NCBI GenBank assembly: GCA_001803235.1
Contig: MHBL01000434.1
Location: 1 to 56,984, forward strand
Source of the DNA: Lentisphaerae bacterium RIFOXYA12_64_32
GTDB taxonomy: Bacteria; Verrucomicrobiota; Lentisphaeria; Oligosphaerales; YB12-FULL-65-16
Direction: 5' to 3'
Length of the DNA stretch: 56,984 nucleotides
Shown here: one piece after another, positions 7,436-15,955 of the stretch
Layout of the letters: every line of letters starts with the position of its first letter
Numbering within the stretch: position 1 is the stretch's first letter
Notes under the pieces: model-generated
What the model was told of the DNA's origin: nothing
The model's database searches: none
What the model saw: only the letters and a program-made list of their open reading frames with translations
Position numbers and translations under genes: made by a program

Positions 7436-8710
7436 ATGACGACGATTTACGATGTGGTTGGGCGGGAGATCATCGATTCGCGCGGCAATCCCACGGTGGA
7501 AGTGGAAGTGACGTTGGAGTGTGGCGCAATGGGTCGGACAGCGGTTCCGTCCGGCGCTTCGACCGGCGAGCACGAGGCGCTGGAACTGCGCGACGGCGAG
7601 AAGGACCGGTACCTGGGCAAGGGTGTGACGAAGGCGGTGCAGAACGTCAACGAGAAGATATTCCCCGAGATTGAGGGCATGGACGCCCTGGATCAAGTGG
7701 CGATCGACCGGACCATGATCGAGATGGACGGGACGAAGAACAAGAGCAACCTGGGCGCCAATGCGATTCTCGGCGTGTCGATGGCCGTGGCGCACGCGGC
7801 GGCTACGGCACTGGAAGTTCCGTTGTTCCGGTACCTGGGCGGTGTGAATGCCAAGGTCATGCCGGTGCCGATGATGAACATCATCAACGGCGGCGCGCAC
7901 TCCGATGCACCGATCGACTTCCAGGAGTTCATGATCCGTCCGATCGGCGCTCAGTCGTTCCGGGAAGGGATCCGGTGCGGTGCGGAAGTGTTCCACAACC
8001 TGAAGAAAGTGCTGCACGAGCGCGGGTTGAGCACGGCGGTGGGCGACGAGGGCGGGTTTGCCCCGGACCTGGACAGCATTGAAGACGCGCTGCGGGTGAT
8101 CATGGCCGCCATTGAGAAGGCCGGCTATAAGCCGGGCAAGGATGTGACCATTGCCCTGGACGCGGCGGCTTCGGAGTTTTTCCGGGACGGCAAGTACGTC
8201 TTTAAGAAGGCGGCCAAGGGTTTGGTCCCGAAGGAGCGTACGCCCAAGCAGATGGTGGACTACTACGACAAGCTGGTCAAGGAGTTCCCGATCGACTCGA
8301 TCGAGGACGGGATGGCGGAGGGCGACTGGGACGGGTGGAAGATGCTCAACGCGAAGTTGGGCAGCAAGATCCAGCTTGTCGGCGACGATCTATACGTGAC
8401 GAATGTCGAGTATCTCGCGCGCGGTATTCGCGAGAAGGCGAGCAACGCTATTCTGATCAAGGTCAACCAGATCGGTACGCTGACGGAGACCATTGACGCC
8501 ATTGAGATGGCGCATCGCGCCGGGTGGAACGCGGTCGTCAGTCACCGGTCCGGGGAGACGGAAGACACGACGATCGCGGATCTCTCGGTGGCGCTCAATG
8601 CCGGGCAGATCAAGACTGGATCGGCGAGCCGTACCGACCGCATCTGCAAGTACAACCAGTTGCTCCGAATCGAGGAGTTGCTGGGCGAGGACGCCCGGTA
8701 TGGTCGGTGA
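7436..8710 (+). CDS. eno: enolase
   Basis: 424 residues. It converts 2-phosphoglycerate to phosphoenolpyruvate with Mg2+ in glycolysis. The N-terminal GNPTVEVEV and SGASTGEHEALELRD segments, the metal-binding Asp and Glu region (VALDAAASEF, SIEDGMAE), the catalytic Lys of ILIKVNQIGTL and the C-terminal signature SHRSGETEDTTIADL are all present. Length is normal for bacteria. AAGGAG (7422-7427) supports ATG 7436. It seems to be monocistronic: a G-rich tandem repeat separates it from nfnB and 375 non-coding bases follow. Confidence 0.97.
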   Translation: MTTIYDVVGREIIDSRGNPTVEVEVTLECGAMGRTAVPSGASTGEHEALELRDGEKDRYLGKGVTKAVQNVNEKIFPEIEGMDALDQVAIDRTMIEMDGTKNKSNLGANAILGVSMAVAHAAATALEVPLFRYLGGVNAKVMPVPMMNIINGGAHSDAPIDFQEFMIRPIGAQSFREGIRCGAEVFHNLKKVLHERGLSTAVGDEGGFAPDLDSIEDALRVIMAAIEKAGYKPGKDVTIALDAAASEFFRDGKYVFKKAAKGLVPKERTPKQMVDYYDKLVKEFPIDSIEDGMAEGDWDGWKMLNAKLGSKIQLVGDDLYVTNVEYLARGIREKASNAILIKVNQIGTLTETIDAIEMAHRAGWNAVVSHRSGETEDTTIADLSVALNAGQIKTGSASRTDRICKYNQLLRIEELLGEDARYGR

Positions 8711-9085
8711 CCCGCGGGGCTGGTCGCAGGGCTGGGGACGGTGGGGTTGAGGACGGTTCTTTTCGAGCGGTGCGGGTAGAACCTGAGAGAGAAGAGGCCC
8801 CGCCATGGACGCTAAGATGCGCCCGTTCGTAGTGGGCTCGCAGTGCGCGGAACGAAGTGGAGCGCCAAGAGCCCATCTGGCGTGTTACGGCGACGCGGTG
8901 TGGAGATGGTGTCTTGCCCGGCGGACAGCCGCCGGGACTGCGACACCACTACGAGCGGGGCTGCGTCTGACGTCTGTCCGCACCAGGGCGTTATTCCGCG
9001 CGGTCGGATTTGTCCGCACAGGATGTTTCTCCTCCTGTATGGCCCTTCCTCCCGTGATGATTTTTTCGCGTAGGAGGCGTTGGAC
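8711..9085. other. intergenic region with one hairpin
   Basis: No ORF here has protein-like composition. Positions 8917-8936 form a perfect 8-base-pair hairpin (CCCGGCGG, loop ACAG, complement). AGGAGG at 9072-9077 is the ribosome site of the aconitase gene. Nothing else is recognised. Confidence 0.5.
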
Positions 9086-11038
9086 ATGCCAGGCCGCACG
9101 TTGATTGAGAAGATCATTGCCGCGCACCTCGTGGCGGGGAGTCCGACCCCGGGTGCCGAAGTCCAGATCAGGATTGATCAGACACTGTGCCAGGACGCCA
9201 CCGGCACGATGGCGTTCCTGGAACTTGAAGCCATGGGCGTGGCCCGGGTGCGCACGGAGCTGTCCGTGCAGTACATCGACCACAACACGGGGCAGTACGG
9301 GCCCGAGAATCACAACGATCACGTGTACCTGCAGAGCGTGTGTGCGGCCAAAGGGGTGCTCTTCTCGCGTGCCGGGAATGGGATCTGCCACCAAGTGCAC
9401 TTGGAGCGTTTCGGTGTGCCGGGAAAGACCTTGCTGGGCAGCGACTCGCACACGCCGACGAACGGCGGCATCGGCATGCTGGCGATTGGCGCGGGTGGAC
9501 TGGATGTGGCGCTGGCCATGGCGGGTGAACCGTTCAAGCTGGTGTTCCCGAAGGTCGTCGGGGTGCGACTGGACGGCAGACTGGCGCCATGGGTTTCGGC
9601 CAAGGACGTGATCCTGCACCTGCTGTCGATCCTGTCGACGAAGGGGAACGTCGGGACGGCGGTGGAGTACTTCGGGCCCGGAGTGGCGACGTTGTCAGTG
9701 CCGGAGCGGGCGACAATCACCAATATGGGGGCTGAACTGGGCGTTACCGCGTCTGTGTTTCCGTCGGACGCCGAGACACGGTCGTTCCTGCGGGCTCAAT
9801 CTCGCGAGTCCGACTGGCAACCCCTGGCGGCTGATGCGGACGCTGTCTACCCGCGGATCATGGACATCGACCTGGGCAAGATTGAGCCGATGGCCGCGTG
9901 TCCGTCAAGCCCGGGCAACGTGAAGCCGGTCGCCAGTCTCGGTGACGTGGAGGTGGGGCAAGTGCTGGTGGGGTCGTGCACGAACAGTTCCCTGAAGGAC
10001 ATGACGTTGGTGGCGGCGGTGCTGGCCGGCCGCCAGGTTGCGCCGAGCGTGTCGTTGGGCGTAGCGCCGGGCAGCCGGCAGGTCTTGGAGATGCTGACTC
10101 GCAGCGGTGCACTGGCCGACATCATCCGGGCCGGGGCGCGGGTGCTGGAGGCGGCGTGCGGTCCGTGTATCGGACAGGGGTTCAGCCCTGCGAACGATAC
10201 GGTGACGGTGCGCACATTCAACCGGAATTTTCCCAATCGTACCGGGACGAAGAATGATCGTTGCTACCTGGTGAGCCCCGAGACGGCGGTCGCCACGGCG
10301 TTGCGGGGGCGGTTGACCGATCCGCGAACGCTCGGGATTCCATATCCGGAGTGGCGGATGCCGGAGCGTTTCCTGATCGACGACAGCATGGTCTTGCGAC
10401 CGCCGGCGACAGGGACCTCGGTTGCGATCATCCGCAAGGAAACGATCGGCGATCCGCCGGTCTGCCGCCCGTTGCCGGCGACGTTGGAGGGTGACGTGCT
10501 GGTCAAACTGGGGGACAAGATCACGACGGATCACATCATGCCCGCCGGGGAGCACCTGAAGCTGCGCAGCAACATCCCGGCTTACTCGCGTGTCGTTTTC
10601 GAGTGTTTCAACGAGAAGGGCAAGCCGACCTTTGCAGAGCGGGCGGCGGCGGTCCGGGACGCCGGTCGCTGTGGCGTCATTGTGGCTGGGGAGAGTTACG
10701 GTCAGGGCTCGTCGCGCGAGCATGCGGCCATCTGTCCCATGCACTTGGGGGTTCGCGTGGTTGTGGCGTTGAGCATTGAGCGAATCCATGCCGCGAACCT
10801 GGTGAATTTCGGGATTCTGCCGCTGCTGCTGCAGTCGCCGGCGGATCTGGAGCAACTGAGGGTGGGCGATCGGGTGGTGGTCCGGCAACTTGCGGAGACC
10901 CTGAACCCGGGGTGTACGCTGGATATCGAGCGGCACGACGCACAGGGCCGGACCGTCGTCCTGCGGTGCCGGCACGAGTTGTCCACGGCGGACATCGCGA
11001 TGGTCCTTGCCGGCGGGCGTCTGAACGTGCGGTCGTGA
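9086..11038 (+). CDS. aconitate hydratase, short fused LeuC/LeuD-like (Aquifex) type
   Basis: 650 residues from ATG 9086. The TTG six bases upstream is too close to the AGGAGG site to be the start. It isomerises citrate and isocitrate in the TCA cycle through a [4Fe-4S] cluster. Ligands are Cys298 (GSCTNSS), Cys358 and Cys361 (ACGPCIGQG). The substrate motif GSDSHTPTNGG lies near 118-128, and the swivelling C-terminal domain has GESYGQGSSREHAA. At this length it is shorter than AcnA or AcnB and resembles the compact aconitases found in Aquifex-like and deltaproteobacterial genomes. 3-isopropylmalate dehydratase is unlikely because both domains are fused and no leuA or leuB is nearby. Confidence 0.9.
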   Translation: MPGRTLIEKIIAAHLVAGSPTPGAEVQIRIDQTLCQDATGTMAFLELEAMGVARVRTELSVQYIDHNTGQYGPENHNDHVYLQSVCAAKGVLFSRAGNGICHQVHLERFGVPGKTLLGSDSHTPTNGGIGMLAIGAGGLDVALAMAGEPFKLVFPKVVGVRLDGRLAPWVSAKDVILHLLSILSTKGNVGTAVEYFGPGVATLSVPERATITNMGAELGVTASVFPSDAETRSFLRAQSRESDWQPLAADADAVYPRIMDIDLGKIEPMAACPSSPGNVKPVASLGDVEVGQVLVGSCTNSSLKDMTLVAAVLAGRQVAPSVSLGVAPGSRQVLEMLTRSGALADIIRAGARVLEAACGPCIGQGFSPANDTVTVRTFNRNFPNRTGTKNDRCYLVSPETAVATALRGRLTDPRTLGIPYPEWRMPERFLIDDSMVLRPPATGTSVAIIRKETIGDPPVCRPLPATLEGDVLVKLGDKITTDHIMPAGEHLKLRSNIPAYSRVVFECFNEKGKPTFAERAAAVRDAGRCGVIVAGESYGQGSSREHAAICPMHLGVRVVVALSIERIHAANLVNFGILPLLLQSPADLEQLRVGDRVVVRQLAETLNPGCTLDIERHDAQGRTVVLRCRHELSTADIAMVLAGGRLNVRS

Positions 11039-11186
11039 CCCAAGCGTAGCGTTCTTCTCGTCCGGCCTCGGGGCATGTGAAATCCGCACGTGCCTGTTGC
11101 GGACCGGCTTGGCCGGGTTATTTTGCCTTGAGGGGGGGGGCGGCGCAAGGGAGTCGGAAGGCCTTAGTCGAGGAGGTCGGGAAGAG

Positions 11187-12047
11187 ATGTCGAAACTCAA
11201 GACGCAACTGGCGGTTAAGAAGGAGCTTTTCCGCGGTGGGATGGCGACGCTGTCGTTGGCCGTTACACCGGAAGGCAAGCAGGTTGTGCTGCGCCGTCTG
11301 CTGCCGATGAACGTCCTCAACTGGCCGTTACGGCAGGGCTTCATCCAAGGCACCCGGATTCGGGCTGCCATCACGCCGCACCCGCAGATTGTCGACTCGA
11401 TCGAATACGGTTTTTTGGGTGATGTATCCGCCAAGGGCGTTTTGGGCGACGGTTTTGTGGGGCGCCTTCTGAGCAGTTGGGTTCCCTGTGAGATCATCGA
11501 GTACGTGGATGGCGTCAATCTGAAGAACCTGATGCAGAAGCGCGATCCCGATGTGAACAAATACACGTTCGAGATCCTGCGGCAGGCGGCCGCGGGTTTG
11601 GCGCACCTGCACGGCAAGGGCTATATGCACATGGATGTGAAGCCGGAGAACCTGATGGTGCACAAGCTCGAAAACGGGATGGAAGTCAAGCTAACTGACT
11701 TTGACCTGTCGCGTCCGGCGGAGAAGAAGAAACTGGAGTCGACGGGCGGCACGGAACTGTACGTTCCTCCAGAGCAACTGGTCGAGAAGATCATCAGTCC
11801 GGCTAGCGATGTCTTTGCTTTCGGTGTGATGGCATACAGTTTGATCACGGGGAAGATGCCCTTCCAGGGCACAACGGAACTGGAGCGTAAGCAGCGCCAG
11901 ATCAGCCGCACTTTTATGCCCGCGGAGCCGATCGCGATCAAGCCTGAGCTGTCGCCGAAGCTGAACAAGGTGATCATGCACTGCCTGGAGAAGGTCTACG
12001 AGAAGCGTTTGCCCAACATGACCTATGTGAACGCCGAACTTCGTTGA
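11187..12047 (+). CDS. Hanks-type Ser/Thr protein kinase with altered ATP-lysine
   Basis: 286 residues, a kinase domain alone with no transmembrane or sensor region. ATG 11187 follows AGGAGG at 11171-11176. Recognisable parts: a glycine-poor loop FRGGMATLSLA (15-25), catalytic loop HMDVKPEN (His148-Asn155, Asp150), metal site DFD instead of DFG (161-163), PPE (194-196) and SDVFAFGV. The usual VAxK lysine is replaced: the segment reads VVLRRLL with Arg36. The catalytic Asp and Asn remain, so it may still bind ATP in an altered way or act as a pseudokinase. The neighbours (aconitase upstream, an L,D-transpeptidase downstream) give no clear partner. The FHA protein at 25270-26475 is a possible partner in the same genome. 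Confidence 0.85.
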   Translation: MSKLKTQLAVKKELFRGGMATLSLAVTPEGKQVVLRRLLPMNVLNWPLRQGFIQGTRIRAAITPHPQIVDSIEYGFLGDVSAKGVLGDGFVGRLLSSWVPCEIIEYVDGVNLKNLMQKRDPDVNKYTFEILRQAAAGLAHLHGKGYMHMDVKPENLMVHKLENGMEVKLTDFDLSRPAEKKKLESTGGTELYVPPEQLVEKIISPASDVFAFGVMAYSLITGKMPFQGTTELERKQRQISRTFMPAEPIAIKPELSPKLNKVIMHCLEKVYEKRLPNMTYVNAELR

Positions 12048-12065
12048 TGCGGAGTTCGGTGCCGA

Positions 12066-12250
12066 GAACAGCGCCAGCGAGACCCGCAGAATCAGGCCTG
12101 CCGCGAGGCGACCATGGACTTGCCCTGAAGGGGCAACGCATACCAGCCCAGGGCAGAGCGACAGCGTCACCCTGGGATCACGTGCCGACCGGTGGCAAAC
12201 GGTTGCCAGCACGGTGACGATTCAATGCCGACTTGGGTCGCACCGGGCGA
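12066..12250. repeat. Family D dispersed repeat, copy 1
   Basis: This 185-base block is repeated in reverse orientation at 42118-42305 with high identity by eye, including GCAGAATCAGG, GACCATGGACTTGCCCTGAA and GGTGGCAAACGGTTGCC. It begins just after the kinase gene and ends 131 bases before the L,D-transpeptidase start. Short internal inverted repeats (CCCAGGG with CCCTGGG) suggest a folded RNA or DNA element. It has no coding function that I can see. Confidence 0.75.
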
Positions 12251-12349
12251 AGAGGATGAGCGGGAACCCGAACGAGGCGCTGTTGCCGACGTACGAGTGC
12301 GCACGCGGCAAAGCACAGGTGTTGACCAACGGCCAGGCAGATGGGAGTG

Positions 12350-12372
12350 GCATCCCGGCAACGGGATGCCGG
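12350..12372. repeat. hairpin just before the L,D-transpeptidase start
   Basis: GGCATCCCG and CGGGATGCC pair across a four-base loop nine bases before ATG 12382. It takes the place of a normal ribosome site, which is not evident, and could affect translation initiation. Confidence 0.4.
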
Positions 12373-12381
12373 CGAGTCAAG

Positions 12382-13374
12382 ATGTATTGGTACTACAAGT
12401 ATCCTCTGTACGTGTTGGCGGCCGTTGTGGCGTTCGGAATCGTGTACCTGGGCTGGACACGACTGAGCGGAAACGTCGCGCCGGCCGAACCTCCCAGCGT
12501 GACGGCGCCTGAGAACCCGCCGACGTCCGTGCAACCGCCTGGCTCAACTCCCGTGGCAGACGTTCCGCCCAAAAACGCGACCGGCCCCAAGCCCCCGGCT
12601 GAGCCTGGTAAGACTGACGACACTTCGGCGGGGGGCATCCAACGTCGGATCGAGGCAGCCGACGCCCAGTTGCGGGCCGAGAATCTGATGGCCGCCCGGA
12701 CGCTGGTGCAGAAGGTCATGGCCGATCCCGCCGTGAAGCGTTTTGACGCCAACTGGTTCAAGGCCGCTGAGGTGTTGAGCCGCGTGAACACCGTGGTGGC
12801 CAACTCCAATGCGCCGGCGCCGGAGAAGACCCCGTACATCGTCAAGGAGGGCGACAATCTGGTGAAGATCGCCTACCGACTGCACACGACGGTCGGGGCG
12901 CTGCAGCGGCTCAACGGTCTGGATGCGGCCAATCCGGTGATCTTCCCGGGCAATGTTCTGTACGTGCTGAACTGCAAGTGGCAGGTGTTGGTGATCAAGT
13001 CGAAGTTCGTGTTGCTGCTGATGGACGGGGAGAATCTGTTCAAGCTTTACCGGGTAGGGATCGGCAAGCAGGATCGGACGCCCGTGGGGGCGTTCGAGAT
13101 CAACAGTAAAGTCAGGGAACCGGCCTGGACCCCGCCCGGCAAGAATATCCCGTATGGGCACCCTGACAACGTCCTCGGCACCCACTGGCTGGGGTTGGTC
13201 CCGGTTGAGGGGACGGATGTGACGTTGAAGGGCTACGGTATTCACGGAACGTGGGAACCGCAGTCGATCGGTACGGCCGCCAGCCTGGGTTGCGTCCGGA
13301 TGCGCAACGAGGATGTGGGGGAGTTGTTCGATATCCTGCCGGTCAATGTCAAGGTCGTGATCAGGGAAGAGTAA
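12382..13374 (+). CDS. membrane-anchored LysM and L,D-transpeptidase (YkuD) protein
   Basis: 330 residues. An N-terminal transmembrane anchor (about 8-25) is followed by a Pro-rich linker (33-75), a helical region (about 84-135), one LysM peptidoglycan-binding motif (PYIVKEGDNL onward, 151-196) and a YkuD catalytic domain (about 200-328). The latter has the HGT (288-290) and SLGCVRM motif with nucleophile Cys304. It should act in the periplasm, forming 3-3 cross-links in peptidoglycan or attaching proteins to it. ATG 12382 is chosen because the anchor starts there; the longer reading frame upstream runs into the family D repeat. accA starts four bases after its stop, so the two are probably co-transcribed. 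Confidence 0.92.
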   Translation: MYWYYKYPLYVLAAVVAFGIVYLGWTRLSGNVAPAEPPSVTAPENPPTSVQPPGSTPVADVPPKNATGPKPPAEPGKTDDTSAGGIQRRIEAADAQLRAENLMAARTLVQKVMADPAVKRFDANWFKAAEVLSRVNTVVANSNAPAPEKTPYIVKEGDNLVKIAYRLHTTVGALQRLNGLDAANPVIFPGNVLYVLNCKWQVLVIKSKFVLLLMDGENLFKLYRVGIGKQDRTPVGAFEINSKVREPAWTPPGKNIPYGHPDNVLGTHWLGLVPVEGTDVTLKGYGIHGTWEPQSIGTAASLGCVRMRNEDVGELFDILPVNVKVVIREE

Positions 13375-13377
13375 CGA

Positions 13378-14337
13378 ATGACGGCCTACATGGACTTCGA
13401 AAGGCCGATCCGCGAACTTGAGAAGAAAGCCGCGGAATTGCGGGAGTTGAGCGCCCGTCATGATGCCGACTCTGCGGACGGCGTCCGGTTGCTCGAGGCT
13501 CGGATTGCCGAGGCGAAGAGGCAGATCTTTGCCGGTCTGACTGCGTGGCAGCGGGTGCAGATGGCTCGACATCCCTTGCGCCCCTTCCCGGAAGACTACC
13601 TCCAGCGTATGTGTGTTGACTTCCTCGAACTTCACGGTGACCGGCGTTTTGCGGATGATCCTGCCGTGATCGGAGGTTTCGCGAAACTGGGCGGTTGCCC
13701 GGTGATGGTTATCGGGACGCGCAAGGGCAGAGATTTGCTTCAGAGCCAGAAGGTGAACTTCGGGATGGTGCATCCCGATGGTTTCCGCAAGGCGCTTCGG
13801 CTCATGCAGATGGCGGACAAAGCTCAGGTGCCGATTGTATCGCTGATCGACACGCCGGGAGCCTATCCAGACGTCGGCGCCGAGGCACGGCACATGGGCG
13901 AGGCCATTGCCGAGAACTTGCGCGAAATGTTCCAGTTGCGGGTGCCGGTGGTGGTCGTGGTGGTGGGGGAGGGTGGCGGTGCGGGCGCACTGGGGCTTGG
14001 CGTCGGCAATCGGCTTCTGATTCTAGAGAATGCCTACCTCTCGGTGGTACTGCCGGAAGTCGGTGCTGCGGCGCTATGGGGGGACGAGGCTGCGGCCGCC
14101 GAGGCGGCGGAGACGATGAAGCTGACCAGCGCCGAACTGCACCGCCTTGGTTTGGTTGATGAGGTGGTTCCGGAGCCGCTTGGCGGTGCGCACACGGACT
14201 ACGACAAGGCGTCTGAACTCCTGGGTGAGGTCTTGTGCCGACACTTGGATGAGTTGCGCCGGATGACGCCCGAGGAACGGGTTTCGCAACGTTACGCCAA
14301 GTTCCGCGCGATGGGTGTTGTTCAGGGATCGGCGTAG
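13378..14337 (+). CDS. accA: acetyl-CoA carboxylase carboxyltransferase subunit alpha
   Basis: 319 residues, normal for AccA. With AccD it transfers CO2 from carboxybiotin to acetyl-CoA, the first step of fatty-acid synthesis. The N-terminal helix pair (FERPIRELEKKAAELREL), the HPLRPFPEDYL segment, GDRRFADDPAVIGG, the core IDTPGAYPDVGAEARHMGEA and the oxyanion-loop GEGGGAGALGLG are typical. Start ATG 13378 is four bases after the L,D-transpeptidase stop. accD is not in the window. Confidence 0.95.
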   Translation: MTAYMDFERPIRELEKKAAELRELSARHDADSADGVRLLEARIAEAKRQIFAGLTAWQRVQMARHPLRPFPEDYLQRMCVDFLELHGDRRFADDPAVIGGFAKLGGCPVMVIGTRKGRDLLQSQKVNFGMVHPDGFRKALRLMQMADKAQVPIVSLIDTPGAYPDVGAEARHMGEAIAENLREMFQLRVPVVVVVVGEGGGAGALGLGVGNRLLILENAYLSVVLPEVGAAALWGDEAAAAEAAETMKLTSAELHRLGLVDEVVPEPLGGAHTDYDKASELLGEVLCRHLDELRRMTPEERVSQRYAKFRAMGVVQGSA

Positions 14338-14406
14338 TGTTCGGTCGCCACAAGTTCCCCCGCAATTTTCGACGGCCTGTGCAATTGAGGGTCGGCGTCC
14401 TGTTTT

Positions 14407-14442
14407 GTCGCCAACGGCGACATGCGCGTCGCCCTTGGCGAC
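14407..14442. repeat. two tandem hairpins after accA
   Basis: GTCGCC-AAC-GGCGAC (14407-14421) and GTCGCC-CTT-GGCGAC (14428-14442) are two nearly identical six-base-pair hairpins, 70-105 bases after the accA stop and between convergent genes. There is no T-run. They may act in 3' end formation in either direction or be a small repeat. Confidence 0.4.
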
Positions 14443-14554
14443 GGAAGACACACCCGGATGCCGCTCGGACGGTGGAATGGCTGGGGCATTTCTGGCAGCC
14501 GAGCGCTAGCGCTGTCGACTCTCTCTCTGCGCCAGCCCCCGCAACTCATCCGGC

Positions 14555-15166
14555 TCACAAACTTGCCTTTGCCAGCGCAGTCCTCAGTGCGGACTCTGCA
14601 ATCGGGCCTGTGCGAATGATCTTTAGTTCCGGTCCTGTGAGGGACACCACGGTCGACGCTGCAGCCGCCGTCTTCCCGCCGTCAATGAGCAGGTCGGGTT
14701 CACCGAGAAGGCCCTGAATTGCGTCGTCGGGGAATTGTGCCGGTGGCTCACCGGAACGGTTGGCGCTAGTGGCGGCGATCGGGATTCCGAGTTGACGCAG
14801 CAGTTCCTGGATCAGCGGATGGTGAGGAATGCGAAGGCCGATGGTTTCGTCGTTGTCCGCGGGGCAGACGACGGTGAGGGGACCTGGCCAGAATTGTGCC
14901 GCCAAAGCGCGGAGGCGTGAATCGACCTTGAGTCCGAACGCCTGCGCAGACGCCAGGTCGAAGGCCAGCATCTGCAGATGCTTATCGCCAGGGCGGTGTT
15001 TGAGCTCGAAGATCCGCGCCCGCCCTTCCGGGTTGTCCCAACGTGTCATCAAGCCATAGACGGTCTCTGTCGGTGCGGCGATTACGCCGCCGGCACGGAG
15101 GACCTTGGCGGCCTCGCGCACGCCTGTGGCCAGAGATTCAGGAGTTGTTGCGGATATGCGCTGCAT
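14555..15166 (-). CDS. tsaC: L-threonylcarbamoyladenylate synthase (Sua5/YrdC family)
   Basis: 203 residues from ATG 15166. It makes threonylcarbamoyl-AMP from Thr, bicarbonate and ATP for the t6A37 modification of ANN-decoding tRNAs. The family motifs are present: VIAAPTETVYGL near the start, ELKHRPGDK (KxR-type substrate site), WPGPLT, GLRIPHHP and TSANRSGEPP. It has only the YrdC domain, with no Sua5 C-terminal extension. The frame extends upstream to a TTG at 15232, but those residues are low-complexity and ATG 15166 begins just before the conserved helix. No strong ribosome site is visible. Confidence 0.9.
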   Translation of the reverse strand: MQRISATTPESLATGVREAAKVLRAGGVIAAPTETVYGLMTRWDNPEGRARIFELKHRPGDKHLQMLAFDLASAQAFGLKVDSRLRALAAQFWPGPLTVVCPADNDETIGLRIPHHPLIQELLRQLGIPIAATSANRSGEPPAQFPDDAIQGLLGEPDLLIDGGKTAAAASTVVSLTGPELKIIRTGPIAESALRTALAKASL

Positions 15167-15502
15167 GGGAGAGGCGTTCGGTGTTTGGGATGAAGGCCGG
15201 GCCAGTGGCGATCGGCGTCGAGAATACGTCAAGCCATTCCCGATTTCATTCTCAGGGTGTTGCGTGTTGGATGTTTGTTCGGATCGTTCGTCTTCCGGTC
15301 CGTCTCACAGAGGAGAACGTTCCTTCAGCGCTCCGACATGGCCCTGATCGCACAGGTTGTTTCTTCATCTGCAAGATATCCCGTGGTGCGGCAAATCCCA
15401 GCGCGGCCGCCGGGTGCGTGCCGCGACGGCCAACCCGAGGGGGTGTATATTGCGTGGTCTTGAGGGGCGTTTTCACAGAGGTAGTATGGAGCCAGGCAGC
15501 GC
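15167..15502. other. divergent intergenic region between tsaC and queF
   Basis: It should contain promoters for both divergent genes. A TATATT hexamer (15436-15441) could be a -10 for queF but has no matching -35. I looked for a preQ1 riboswitch upstream of queF and did not see its conserved pattern. No ORF looks real. Confidence 0.35.
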
Positions 15503-15955
15503 ATGGCACGCAAGAAGAGCGCGACGTATCCTGAACTCACCCTGTTGCGTCACAGTCAGACTCGGTATCCGGAGGACCCGGCTGAGGCGCGGTTGGAGAC
15601 GTTTCCGAACCGTTACGTGGGGAGAGACTACTGGATCACCTTCGACTGTCCGGAGTTCACCTCGCGCTGCCCGGTGACGAACCAGCCGGATTTCGGGCGC
15701 ATTCGCATTCGCTATATCGCCGACAAGTGTTGCGTGGAGAGTAAGTCGCTGAAGCTTTACCTGTTTGCGTTTCGGAACTTCAACACGTTCCACGAGGAAG
15801 CGGTGAATCGCATTCTTGACGATATCGTGCGGGTGTGCGACCCGCGCGAGATCACCGTGCAGGGCGAATTCAACGCGCGCGGCGGCATCAGTATCAGCGT
15901 AGAGGCGAGTTACCGAAAATCGAGCCGCCGTGGCGGCAGAGCGGGCGGGCGATGA
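15503..15955 (+). CDS. queF: NADPH-dependent 7-cyano-7-deazaguanine reductase
   Basis: 150 residues, the short unimodular type. It reduces preQ0 to preQ1 in queuosine biosynthesis. The catalytic Cys56 and Asp63 lie in SRCPVTNQPDFG, and the QueF signature ESKSLKLY begins at Glu79. The usual C-terminal Phe/His region (FNTFHEEA) is present. The last residues (RKSSRRGGRAGGR) are basic and unlike the family core. The stop overlaps the prmC start (ATGA), so the two are translationally coupled although their functions differ. No other queuosine gene is in the window. Confidence 0.93.
   Translation: MARKKSATYPELTLLRHSQTRYPEDPAEARLETFPNRYVGRDYWITFDCPEFTSRCPVTNQPDFGRIRIRYIADKCCVESKSLKLYLFAFRNFNTFHEEAVNRILDDIVRVCDPREITVQGEFNARGGISISVEASYRKSSRRGGRAGGR

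Noticed and set aside
8805..9117. Overlapping small frames before the aconitase gene
   Set aside because: No ribosome site, conserved motif or normal composition; they run into the aconitase leader.
15250..15502. preQ1 riboswitch before queF
   Set aside because: Neither the short H-type pseudoknot pattern nor an A-rich tail before the ribosome site could be found.
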